A stretch of 14,477 nt of DNA, from positions 1-14,477 of the forward strand of contig JADGAO010000066.1 in assembly GCA_015231995.1 (NCBI GenBank), in the 5' to 3' direction. Positions within the stretch are counted from its first letter, which is position 1. Each line of letters opens with the position of its first letter. The notes below the pieces were generated by a model. It did not search any database, was not told where the DNA came from, and saw nothing but the letters and a program-made list of their open reading frames with translations. The position numbers and the translations under genes were made by a program. Shown here one piece after another: positions 7,514 through 14,196 of the stretch. This DNA comes from Nitrospinota bacterium (lineage in GTDB: Bacteria > Nitrospinota_A > UBA7883 > JACRLM01).

Positions 7514-8572
7514 ATGAGCGGCCTGTTTCCGCCTCCATTAAAGTTTCCGGCGGGGGTCGAAGACCCTGTTCAATACTTTTACGGACGGGTGGAAGAGATA
7601 CTCAAGGCTCCTCCGCTATTGTCCGCTGACGCGCTGGAAGACCCCCTCTTTGAAGGGGCCGATGGCGTTAAGGAAGCTCTCTCTTCGGCGCAGGAGGCTC
7701 TCGGCAAGGGCAGGTTGAGCGATTCGCTCGCTCTTCTCAACCTTTGCGCCGTCAACCATCCGCACGCCTCGGCCCTGGCCGGGCTTGCCTGCTATGCGTT
7801 GGGACTTGTCGAAAAGAGCGTCTTTTTCTGGGAGTCCATTTCACACATGATCCCGAAAGACGTGAACCCTTCGCTCTACTCTTCCCTCGTCAATCTGGGA
7901 CGATGGATCGTGATATCAAATCCCGCTTTCCATCCGGAGACGGACGCTTTCTCCATCTTCTGTTCCGGGCGGGGGCTGGACGTGGGGTGCGGCGGCAAAA
8001 AAACCTGCCCGCAGGCCATCGGCGTTGATATCGTCGGCGGCGGATTCATCGGCCAATACGGCGGACAGGTCGGCGTAAAATCAATGGCAGACGTCACCGC
8101 CTCCGGCGACTACATGCCGATGTTCGGGGACGGCGAAATGGATTTCGTAATAGCCCGTCACAACATGGAGCATTACAAAGACCACGTCAAAGCCCTGCTC
8201 GAATGGGTTCGCGTGTTAAAACAGGGCGGCCTTCTGGCCGTCGCCGTCCCCGACCATGACTGGGTGGACACGATAAACATAGACCCTACCCACCGCCATG
8301 TCTTCACCGCCGATAGCCTCGACAGGCTTTTCGGCCTTCTGCCGGGGATGAAGACAGTGTATGCGGGCGGCCTCATCCCGCGCTGGTCGCTTTTGGCGGT
8401 GGCGCAGAAAACGCCCGCCCCGAAACCGTATGACTATATGGCGGCGGCGTTGTCGCGCGATATGGAGCGCGTCGCCCGGCGAATGAACATTTGCAAAAAA
8501 GGGGGACGCGACTGGCTAGCCAGGGAATGCCAACTGGAATTATCCAGAATGGCCGGGGAGACGCGATCGTGA
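7514..8572 (+). CDS. SAM-dependent methyltransferase with N-terminal TPR-like helices (gene A)
   Basis: This is a 352-residue cytoplasmic protein. Residues about 50-130 are helical and TPR-like (EALGKGRLSDSLALLNLCAV and the following YALGLVEKSVFFWESIS). Residues 150-300 are a class I methyltransferase of the type-11 kind. They hold motif I GRGLDVGCGG (153-161), the ribose-binding acidic residue D172 in IGVDI, and the motif-IV region DFVIARHNMEH. The post-motif loop VLKQGGLLAVAVPD (234-247) follows. It shares extended blocks with the first half of the next gene (SGRG-DVGCGG-KT, DFVIARHN-EHY, DPTH, PYDY), so they are paralogues. It heads a tightly packed three-gene block, and its TGA overlaps the next start. 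The substrate is unknown; the neighbouring glycosyltransferases suggest a sugar or lipid-linked glycan. The start at 7514 is the first ATG; ribosome binding is discussed under the hairpin at 7490. Confidence 0.88.
   Translation: MSGLFPPPLKFPAGVEDPVQYFYGRVEEILKAPPLLSADALEDPLFEGADGVKEALSSAQEALGKGRLSDSLALLNLCAVNHPHASALAGLACYALGLVEKSVFFWESISHMIPKDVNPSLYSSLVNLGRWIVISNPAFHPETDAFSIFCSGRGLDVGCGGKKTCPQAIGVDIVGGGFIGQYGGQVGVKSMADVTASGDYMPMFGDGEMDFVIARHNMEHYKDHVKALLEWVRVLKQGGLLAVAVPDHDWVDTINIDPTHRHVFTADSLDRLFGLLPGMKTVYAGGLIPRWSLLAVAQKTPAPKPYDYMAAALSRDMERVARRMNICKKGGRDWLARECQLELSRMAGETRS
8555..8560 (+). promoter_or_regulatory. Shine-Dalgarno site that fixes the gene B start
   Basis: GGGGAG lies 8 bases before GTG 8569-8571 and inside the last codons of gene A. 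The longer open frame could begin at TTG 8491, but that start would overlap gene A by 82 bases and lacks a comparable site. GTG 8569 gives the classic GTGA four-base overlap with the gene A stop. Confidence 0.75.
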
Positions 8573-10878
8573 GCGAAGGCGAGATAACGATAAAACCGGA
8601 AGACGCGCACAGGGCGATGGCCCAGCTCGTCGAGCAGATGATTTCACTGCCGGTGGATTTCTCGGATATACCGCTTATTCCCGAAAACATCCCTGCGGGC
8701 GACATGGAGATTCTTAATCGCGCCGTGGCTCTCGCCGTCGCAGGGAAATGGGATATGGCCGCCCGCACAGCGCAGGAGACGGTGTCGGACAGCTTCGAGG
8801 CCGACTACCTGTCGGGGAAAATAATGCTGGCCTCGAAACTCTATTTCGAGGCGTCGGTTTTTTTCAATCTTGCGGTCACGAAATTTTCAGGGTACGGCGA
8901 ACTCTGGTTCCTGTACGGCGTATGCCTGTACCAGATGGGGCTTTACTCCGAGGCGTTCATGTCATGGAGAGAGGCCCTTCGCGCCAACGCAAACCATCAG
9001 GACGCGCACATCCTGCTCAAGCTTGCGAATGTGATGATAGACAAGACGCATCTCCACCTCAACCCGGAGGCGGAGTTCGCTCTGCCAATAGTCTCCGGCA
9101 GGGGGATAGACGTGGGATGCGGCGGGGCCAAGACCCATCCTGACGCTATCGGGGTGGATATCATTCCGCCGGGCGACGTGGGAACCGAGGCCAGCCAAAA
9201 AGGGCGCGTCTCCCAGGCGGACATTCTTGGAAACGGGGACGACCTTCACATGTTCGCCGACGGGGAGCTTGATTACGTCATAGCCCGGCATAACCTGGAG
9301 CATTACGTCGACCCGGTAAAGACACTGCTGGAGTGGCGGCGCGTATTGAAGCCCGGCGGCGTTATCGGGCTTATCCTGCCCGACGACGACGAGTTCGACA
9401 CACTGCGGGCCGATCCCACCCATCTGAGCGTTTTCACGAAGTCGTCATTCAGAACCCTGGTTTCGCTGGTTGACGGCCTTGAACTGGCCGCGATGGGGAT
9501 CAGCAGACACAAATGGTCGTTCTACGCGATTGTGGAAAAGGTCGCGCCGGGCGGCAAACCAAAATACGATTATGCCCGGGCGTTGAACTCGTGGCTGTCC
9601 CGGCAGGTTCACCACAGGGCAAAAGCCGCCAAAGACGCGAGGGTCAACGACGTGGCCGACGCCGCGTATAAGAAACTCGCCGAGCTTTCGCCGGAGACGC
9701 GGATGGAGGCGACGCCCGGCTCTCTCTGGCCGATCGGCATCGAGGGGGTGGAGATTCCGTTTTCCCAACGCGGCGCGGGGTTGCGCATCGCTATAATGGG
9801 CGGCGGGACTTTGGGCAAAGGGATAAGGGACGTCATCCGACGATCCGGCGCGTTGGCGGAGGTTGTCCCGCTTGCCGAAGAGCGTATCGTCAACTGGCGA
9901 GTGGAGAAAATCCTGCGGGAGTACCTTGCGGATTATCTATTGTCGTTCACGTTCGAGCCGAAGATAGCGACGCTGGCGTCCGATTCGAGAACGCCGGTGA
10001 TTTTCTGGCTCACTGAGCCGGTTGTTGACGAGCCGAAGACGAGGATGGATTTCGACCTGTCATATTGCGTAATTTTCACCACGATAAACGGCGAGGTTGA
10101 AAAGTTCCGGCGAATGGGGGCAAAGCACGTTTATTACTCTCCCGCCTTTTTCAATGAGGATGTTTTCAACATCGGCTCCAATTCCAGAAATGAGGAATGC
10201 GTCATCGCAGGGCCGGATGAATCATCTACCCGATATTTTCAGCTGATCGAGCGGTTGCGCCAAAGAATCGCCGCAAAAGAATCATCCATTCCCGAAAAGA
10301 ACGCGATTTTCGCCCTTATCCGCAAGTTCGGGATGGCGATGGAATCAATCGAGGCCAATCCGTTTGGACGTTCCTCGCTCGAAACGCTTAAAGGTTCGCT
10401 ATCGAATATCGGCGTTTACGGCCTTACGGCGGACGAGATTTTTTACGCCATTGCAGAGGAGGTCGCTCTGCGCAGACTGAGAACTCTGGTTGAAACGACA
10501 AAATCCAAACTGGTTAAAACCACCGATCCACAAAGCCGCTCAAGCGTTTTTTCCAACGCAAAGACAGTAGTCGCATTGACTCCCGTATCGCATGAGGAAA
10601 GTCTGCCGCAAATAGCGTTGGAAGCCATGGCAAGCGGCGCTCTGGCGCTTATCAACGAGACATCGGGTATGAAACGGTTTTTCAAAGACGGCGAGGGGTT
10701 GAAGTATTATCGCGATTTCAAGGAAGCGGCCCAGCTTGCCGAACGCTACCGCTCAAATGCTGTTGAACGGGACGAGATTGTGAACGCTGGAAGACCGGCC
10801 TTATCCCGCCATACGCTTGCAAGCAGGTGGAATGAAATCTTCGAGACAACCAAAGAGGTTGCTAAGGAAATAAGATGA
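8569..10878 (+). CDS. TPR-methyltransferase fused to CgeB-like glycosyltransferase (gene B)
   Basis: This 769-residue fusion starts at GTG 8569, overlapping gene A by GTGA, so the two are probably translationally coupled. Residues about 50-155 are TPR-like repeats (GELWFLYGVCLYQMGLYSEA and neighbours). Residues 176-325 are a SAM methyltransferase paralogous to gene A: GRGIDVGCGG, D197 in IGVDI, DYVIARHNLEHY, RVLKPGGVIGLILPD. Residues about 404-769 resemble CgeB / family-4-like glycosyltransferases. They begin with a Rossmann-like LRIAIMGGGTLGKGI and end with the donor-binding helix ESLPQIALEAMASGALALIN (678-697) plus the typical tail (FFKDGEGLKYYRDFKEAAQLAERY). The middle (about 530-650) is divergent and matches nothing I recognise. 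The fusion implies glycosyl transfer and methylation on the same acceptor or lipid-linked glycan. The methyltransferase call is strong, the glycosyltransferase call moderate, the acceptor unknown. Confidence 0.88.
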   Translation: MSEGEITIKPEDAHRAMAQLVEQMISLPVDFSDIPLIPENIPAGDMEILNRAVALAVAGKWDMAARTAQETVSDSFEADYLSGKIMLASKLYFEASVFFNLAVTKFSGYGELWFLYGVCLYQMGLYSEAFMSWREALRANANHQDAHILLKLANVMIDKTHLHLNPEAEFALPIVSGRGIDVGCGGAKTHPDAIGVDIIPPGDVGTEASQKGRVSQADILGNGDDLHMFADGELDYVIARHNLEHYVDPVKTLLEWRRVLKPGGVIGLILPDDDEFDTLRADPTHLSVFTKSSFRTLVSLVDGLELAAMGISRHKWSFYAIVEKVAPGGKPKYDYARALNSWLSRQVHHRAKAAKDARVNDVADAAYKKLAELSPETRMEATPGSLWPIGIEGVEIPFSQRGAGLRIAIMGGGTLGKGIRDVIRRSGALAEVVPLAEERIVNWRVEKILREYLADYLLSFTFEPKIATLASDSRTPVIFWLTEPVVDEPKTRMDFDLSYCVIFTTINGEVEKFRRMGAKHVYYSPAFFNEDVFNIGSNSRNEECVIAGPDESSTRYFQLIERLRQRIAAKESSIPEKNAIFALIRKFGMAMESIEANPFGRSSLETLKGSLSNIGVYGLTADEIFYAIAEEVALRRLRTLVETTKSKLVKTTDPQSRSSVFSNAKTVVALTPVSHEESLPQIALEAMASGALALINETSGMKRFFKDGEGLKYYRDFKEAAQLAERYRSNAVERDEIVNAGRPALSRHTLASRWNEIFETTKEVAKEIR

Positions 10879-10976
10879 AGCCTGACTCTCATAATAACGC
10901 TCGACAAAGTCGCTCGGCGGGGTGTTCTTCACCACGCCGTCCCTGCCATTCCCGCATTGCCGGAGATATGGAATGA
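10875..10976 (+). CDS. Possible 33-codon ORF bridging genes B and C
   Basis: An ATG at 10875 overlaps the gene B stop (ATGA), and the frame runs 33 codons to a TGA that overlaps the gene C start, again as ATGA. The product would be MKPDSHNNARQSRSAG... ending in GDME: Arg/Ser/Cys/Pro-rich and unlike a normal folded protein. Half of it encodes a strong hairpin (10915-10939). It may exist only to carry ribosomes from B to C, or be an accident of an inserted repeat. Nothing recognised by homology. Confidence 0.22.
   Translation: MKPDSHNNARQSRSAGCSSPRRPCHSRIAGDME
10915..10939 (+). repeat. Strong intercistronic hairpin between genes B and C
   Basis: CGGCG-G-GGTG (10915-10924) pairs with CACC-A-CGCCG (10930-10939) around a TTCTT loop: nine pairs and one G-A mismatch. 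It lies in the only sizeable gap in the three-gene block. A direct repeat CGCTCG (10898-10903, 10911-10916) precedes it and a CCATTCCCGC stretch follows, a composition common in dispersed intergenic repeats. There is no U-tract, so it is more likely an mRNA processing/stability element or a mobile repeat than a terminator. Confidence 0.5.
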
Positions 10977-12940
10977 GGATTCTTTCATTCAACTGGCACA
11001 CTCCCTATCTCTCCCTGCTGGCGAAGCTTTCCAACCACGACTTCGAGATCGCCCCGGCCAATCTGGATTTGCCGATGATGAAATCGTGGGACATCGCTAT
11101 GCGTCCCCTCCCCTCCAACGTTACGCTAGTCACGAAAGATGAGGCGGAGGAGCGGATAAAAATCCCCGGCCATTACGCGCTCGTCATCGCCCAGAACATA
11201 AAGGACATAATTTTCTCGGAACCTTTCGGAGGCCCCAAAATACTGGTGTTCCACAACAAGCTCTCCACCGAGGCGGAGCTTGGCAAAAAACCGGAAATAG
11301 CCGCCAGCTACCGCGAATGGGCTTTGAAGATTACCTCGCATGTCCATCGCGTTTTTATTTCGGAGACCAAACGGGGCGACTGGAATATGGAAGGGCGGAT
11401 AATCATGCCCGGCGTGGACGTATCGGCATACGGCGGGTATACGGGGGAGATACGCCGCGTCTTGCGCGTAGGAAACAACATCAAGGTGCGCGACCTGATG
11501 ACCGGTTATTCCATACAGGAAGAAGCTCTCAAGGATTTGCCAAGCGTCATCATGGGTTTGAACCCGGACATACCCGGTGCGCACGTTTCGGAAAGCTGGA
11601 ACGACTTGAAAAAAGCGTACCGTGAAAACCGCCTGTTCCTTAACACCACGACGCCAAAGTGGGAGGACGGGTATAACCTTGCTATGCTCGAAGCGATGGC
11701 GACTGGAATGCCGGTCGTAACCCTGCTAGGCCCCACAACGCCGATAACGGACGGGGTGGATGGGTTTGTCGGCTCCGATGCGGGTGAGCTACGCGGAAAA
11801 ATAGAGTTGTTGCTCAACGACGAGGCGCTTGCGAGAAAGCTGGGCGAACAGGGGCGAAAAACGGTTGAGCGGATGTTCCCGATGGACGCATTCCTGGAAA
11901 AATGGGACGCCGCAATCCACAACGCCGTGGAATCCGGCCCCGAAAAATCGTCGTCAACCTTTTCCGTGAGCGGAAGCGTTTCGCGGACCAGTTTCCCCGA
12001 CGTGAATCCCGCAGGCAAAAAAGCGATATTATGTTATACCAGCTATCCGGCTACCGCCGCCGCCTATATTGACAGGGCGTTTCGTAAGAGCCACAGGGTC
12101 GTAACTGTGGGGTCGAAGCTCACGCCATACATAATCAACGCCTGGAACCTCCATAACCTCAAAGAAGAAGTTAAAACCCACGACATACATACGTCCGAGC
12201 TGACGGTTGACATCAACACGGTCAAAGACCGTCTGCCCGACGACGCGGACTTTTTCCTTTGGGTGGACACCGGGCTTGGCCTTGCGCCGGAAAACATGGA
12301 CAAGCTTAAAATCCCGATAGCCGCTTATTTCATAGACACTCATATCCATCTGGACGCGCATGTCGAGGCGGCGAGGCGGTTCGATATAGTTTTCCTCGCG
12401 CAGAGGGCTTATATCCCGCAGTTCCATAAACGCGGGGTTAAAAACGTCCATTGGCTCCCGCTTGCCTGCGACTCGGAAATACACGGCAAACGGGGCCTCG
12501 CCAAAACCCACGACGTGGGGTTCGTCGGCACGTTGGCGGATAAGCGCAGACTGACTTTGCTGACCCGGCTTGCGGAAAAGGTGGAGGTGAAATTCGATCG
12601 CCTGTTTTTGCGCGAAATGGCCGATCATCTGGAGCGTTCCCGCATCGTTTTCAACAACGCTATCAAAAACGATTTGAACATGCGTGTTTTCGAGGCGATG
12701 TGCTCCGGTAGCCTCCTGCTGACAGACACCGCCGACGGGCTTACCGACTTTTTCACGGATCGCCGACATCTGGTTATTTACGACGACGATAACTTCGCCG
12801 AGCTGGCGGTTTATTATTTAAAAAACGAAGCCGAACGGGAGAAGATCGCAGAGGCCGGAAGACTGGAAGCCCTCAGAGAGCACACATATGAAAGAAGGGT
12901 AGAAACGTTGATTGATAAATTAATTTCGTTTACGGGCTAA
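10973..12940 (+). CDS. Two-domain glycosyltransferase: GT4-like plus CgeB-like (gene C)
   Basis: This is a 655-residue protein. The frame stays open back to a GTG at 10922, but ATG 10973 is chosen because CGGAG (10961-10965) stands 7 bases before it and the protein then begins MRILSFNWHTPY, a typical glycosyltransferase first strand. Residues 1-320 are a GT-B glycosyltransferase with the family-4 donor-binding helix DGYNLAMLEAMATGMPVVTL (232-251); the first acidic residue of the usual E-x7-E pair is Asp (D232, E240). A Ser-rich linker (about 320-346) leads to a second, CgeB-like glycosyltransferase (347-655). This carries VGFVGTLADKRR, FNNAIKNDLNMRVFEAMCSG (560-579) and the typical tail LVIYDDDNFAELAVYYLKNEAEREKI. 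No signal peptide or membrane helix is seen, so it acts in the cytoplasm. It probably adds two sugars in sequence to the acceptor used by gene B. Donor and acceptor are unknown. Confidence 0.9.
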   Translation: MRILSFNWHTPYLSLLAKLSNHDFEIAPANLDLPMMKSWDIAMRPLPSNVTLVTKDEAEERIKIPGHYALVIAQNIKDIIFSEPFGGPKILVFHNKLSTEAELGKKPEIAASYREWALKITSHVHRVFISETKRGDWNMEGRIIMPGVDVSAYGGYTGEIRRVLRVGNNIKVRDLMTGYSIQEEALKDLPSVIMGLNPDIPGAHVSESWNDLKKAYRENRLFLNTTTPKWEDGYNLAMLEAMATGMPVVTLLGPTTPITDGVDGFVGSDAGELRGKIELLLNDEALARKLGEQGRKTVERMFPMDAFLEKWDAAIHNAVESGPEKSSSTFSVSGSVSRTSFPDVNPAGKKAILCYTSYPATAAAYIDRAFRKSHRVVTVGSKLTPYIINAWNLHNLKEEVKTHDIHTSELTVDINTVKDRLPDDADFFLWVDTGLGLAPENMDKLKIPIAAYFIDTHIHLDAHVEAARRFDIVFLAQRAYIPQFHKRGVKNVHWLPLACDSEIHGKRGLAKTHDVGFVGTLADKRRLTLLTRLAEKVEVKFDRLFLREMADHLERSRIVFNNAIKNDLNMRVFEAMCSGSLLLTDTADGLTDFFTDRRHLVIYDDDNFAELAVYYLKNEAEREKIAEAGRLEALREHTYERRVETLIDKLISFTG

Positions 12941-12953
12941 AGCCGGGCTAAAG
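12933..12953. repeat. Short tandem repeat across the gene C stop
   Basis: CGGGCTAAAG occurs at 12933-12942 and again at 12944-12953, one base apart. The first copy contains the gene C stop codon. It looks like a small slippage duplication with no evident role. Confidence 0.5.
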
Positions 12954-12995
12954 AAATTCCGATACTATGACTAAGAGTAATGGAGGCGTCTTGCC

Positions 12996-13169
12996 ATGGC
13001 CAGTTATCGCGACCTTTCCGACCTCAAGAGCCAGGAGGCTTATGAAAAACTTTTGCGCCTCTTCGAGAAGAAGAAGGTGGACTTCGGAGGCAAGACCATC
13101 GAAGCCAACATGGCCGGATCCGCGCTGGCGGACTATCTGTTCGAACACGCAAAATCAGGCAGGGTTTGA
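12996..13169 (+). CDS. Small protein of unknown function, 57 residues
   Basis: ATG 12996 follows a strong Shine-Dalgarno GGAGG (12982-12986) with a 9-base gap, the best site in the window. The frame runs 57 codons to TGA 13167-13169. The protein starts MASYRDLSDLKSQEAYEKLL and ends HAKSGRV. It is charged and predicted mostly helical, with a Lys-rich patch (FEKKKVDFGGK, residues 23-33) and no membrane helix or signal peptide. Base use at third positions is GC-rich like the neighbours, in contrast to the overlapping frames. I do not recognise the family. It lies 55 bases after gene C and 51 before ispE, so it may be co-transcribed with either, but there is nothing to link it to isoprenoid synthesis. 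Confidence 0.7.
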   Translation: MASYRDLSDLKSQEAYEKLLRLFEKKKVDFGGKTIEANMAGSALADYLFEHAKSGRV

Positions 13170-13220
13170 GAGCTTCGATTCACGGGCCACGGAATATCAC
13201 AGCGTAACGACGCTTCCCCC

Positions 13221-14078
13221 ATGCAGATAACCGCCCGTTCTTCCGCCAAGATAAACCTGTTCCTCAAAGTCACTGGCAAAAGGCCCGACGGCTATCACGA
13301 GATTTGCTCCGTGATGCAGATGGTTGATCTTTTCGACACGCTCACGTTCGACCTCGACCCGTCCGGCAAGCTTTCCATCAAGGTCAGCGGGACGGACGCC
13401 CCGGCGGACGGAACAAATCTTGTCATCAAGGCGGCGGAGGCTCTGCGTAAATGGGGCAACATAAAACTTGGCGCGAGGATATCGCTCGAAAAGAATATCC
13501 CCGTATCGGCGGGGCTTGGCGGCGGTAGCGGGAATGCGGCTGTGGCCCTGAAAACTCTCGCGATCTTGTGGGGAATCGAACCGACGCAGGGCGAGTTCAC
13601 GAGGCTGGCCCTTTCCATCGGCGCGGACGTTCCTTTTTTTCTCGACGGCCCTTGCGCGTTGGTTGCCGGGATAGGTGAAAAAACAAAACCTGTCACTGCG
13701 AGAAAAAGCGCGGCGATCCTGTTGGTCAAACCGGATTTCGGCGTCTCCACGGCGGAGGCGTACAAAAAATCAAAATTCGATTTCGCCCCGTTTATCGCCA
13801 ATGACGCGATGGTTGAAGACGTCGTGTCCGGCAACCCGGCCCGCATGAGGCCGCGTATGGTCAACGACCTTATGCCATGGGCGATGGAGACTCACCCGGA
13901 GCTTGCCAGGTTGAAGGAACGCGTCCAGGCCGCCAACCCGAAGCCTGCGTTTGTGATGATGAGCGGAAGCGGGCCGACGCTTTTCGCGTTATACGACAGG
14001 GAAGAAGATTGCGGGAGAGCCGCCGAAGTTTTGAAGGACTCCGCCCCATTCGTGATGGCGACACGGACGCTGGTTTGA
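13221..14078 (+). CDS. ispE: 4-diphosphocytidyl-2-C-methyl-D-erythritol kinase
   Basis: This 285-residue GHMP-family kinase (E. coli IspE has 283) phosphorylates CDP-methylerythritol with ATP, a middle step of the MEP pathway to isoprenoid precursors, in the cytoplasm. Visible motifs are SAKINLFLKVTGKRPDGYHE at the N-terminus, with catalytic Lys10; the ATP-binding glycine-rich loop PVSAGLGGGSGNAA (94-107); GADVPFF with catalytic Asp136; and the C-terminal GHMP motif MSGSGPTLFALYD. The loop reads SGNAA where E. coli-type enzymes have SSDAA. No Shine-Dalgarno sequence precedes ATG 13221 (the bases before it are pyrimidine-rich), so translation may be weak, but homology begins right at this start. 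No other isoprenoid gene is in the window. Confidence 0.97.
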   Translation: MQITARSSAKINLFLKVTGKRPDGYHEICSVMQMVDLFDTLTFDLDPSGKLSIKVSGTDAPADGTNLVIKAAEALRKWGNIKLGARISLEKNIPVSAGLGGGSGNAAVALKTLAILWGIEPTQGEFTRLALSIGADVPFFLDGPCALVAGIGEKTKPVTARKSAAILLVKPDFGVSTAEAYKKSKFDFAPFIANDAMVEDVVSGNPARMRPRMVNDLMPWAMETHPELARLKERVQAANPKPAFVMMSGSGPTLFALYDREEDCGRAAEVLKDSAPFVMATRTLV

Positions 14079-14096
14079 ACGCCAGGCGAGGCGTTC
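14077..14096 (+). terminator. Terminator-like hairpin after ispE
   Basis: GAACGCC (14077-14083) and GGCGTTC (14090-14096) form a perfect seven-base stem with a six-base loop, starting inside the ispE stop codon. No T-run follows (the next bases are TCACCCC), so it would be a weak or factor-dependent terminator, or an mRNA 3'-end stabiliser. Confidence 0.35.
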
Positions 14097-14150
14097 TCAC
14101 CCCGCCGCCCACTTCTCAACGAGACCCTTGCGTAAACAACATTTCGTATT

Positions 14151-14186
14151 TTGTCATCCTGAGGGAGCCTCGCGACCGAAGCAACC
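14151..14186. repeat. Short sequence resembling a dispersed intergenic repeat
   Basis: The stretch TTGTCATCCTGAGGGAGCCT followed by CGCGACCGAAG resembles a short interspersed sequence found in many bacterial genomes (its other strand reads CTTCGGTCGC...CTCCCTCAGGATGACA). It includes a small GAGG-GAG-CCTC hairpin. It abuts the end of the transposase frame. The match is from memory, with no search behind it; one copy is seen in this window. Confidence 0.55.
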
Positions 14187-14196
14187 GTGTCTTTTG

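Noticed and set aside
10922..10972. Upstream GTG start for gene C adding 17 residues
   Set aside because: That stretch codes for the hairpin region, reads MFFTTPSLPFPHCRRYG, and the internal ATG has a proper Shine-Dalgarno site and a family-like N-terminus.
12029..12769. Open frame of 246 codons on the minus strand across gene C
   Set aside because: Antisense to conserved glycosyltransferase sequence, with no independent coding evidence.
12967..13230. Plus-strand frame of 87 codons upstream of ispE
   Set aside because: It overlaps the 57-codon frame that has the strong GGAGG site and gene-like codon use; its own product is Arg/Ser/Thr/Pro-rich and looks like an off-frame reading.
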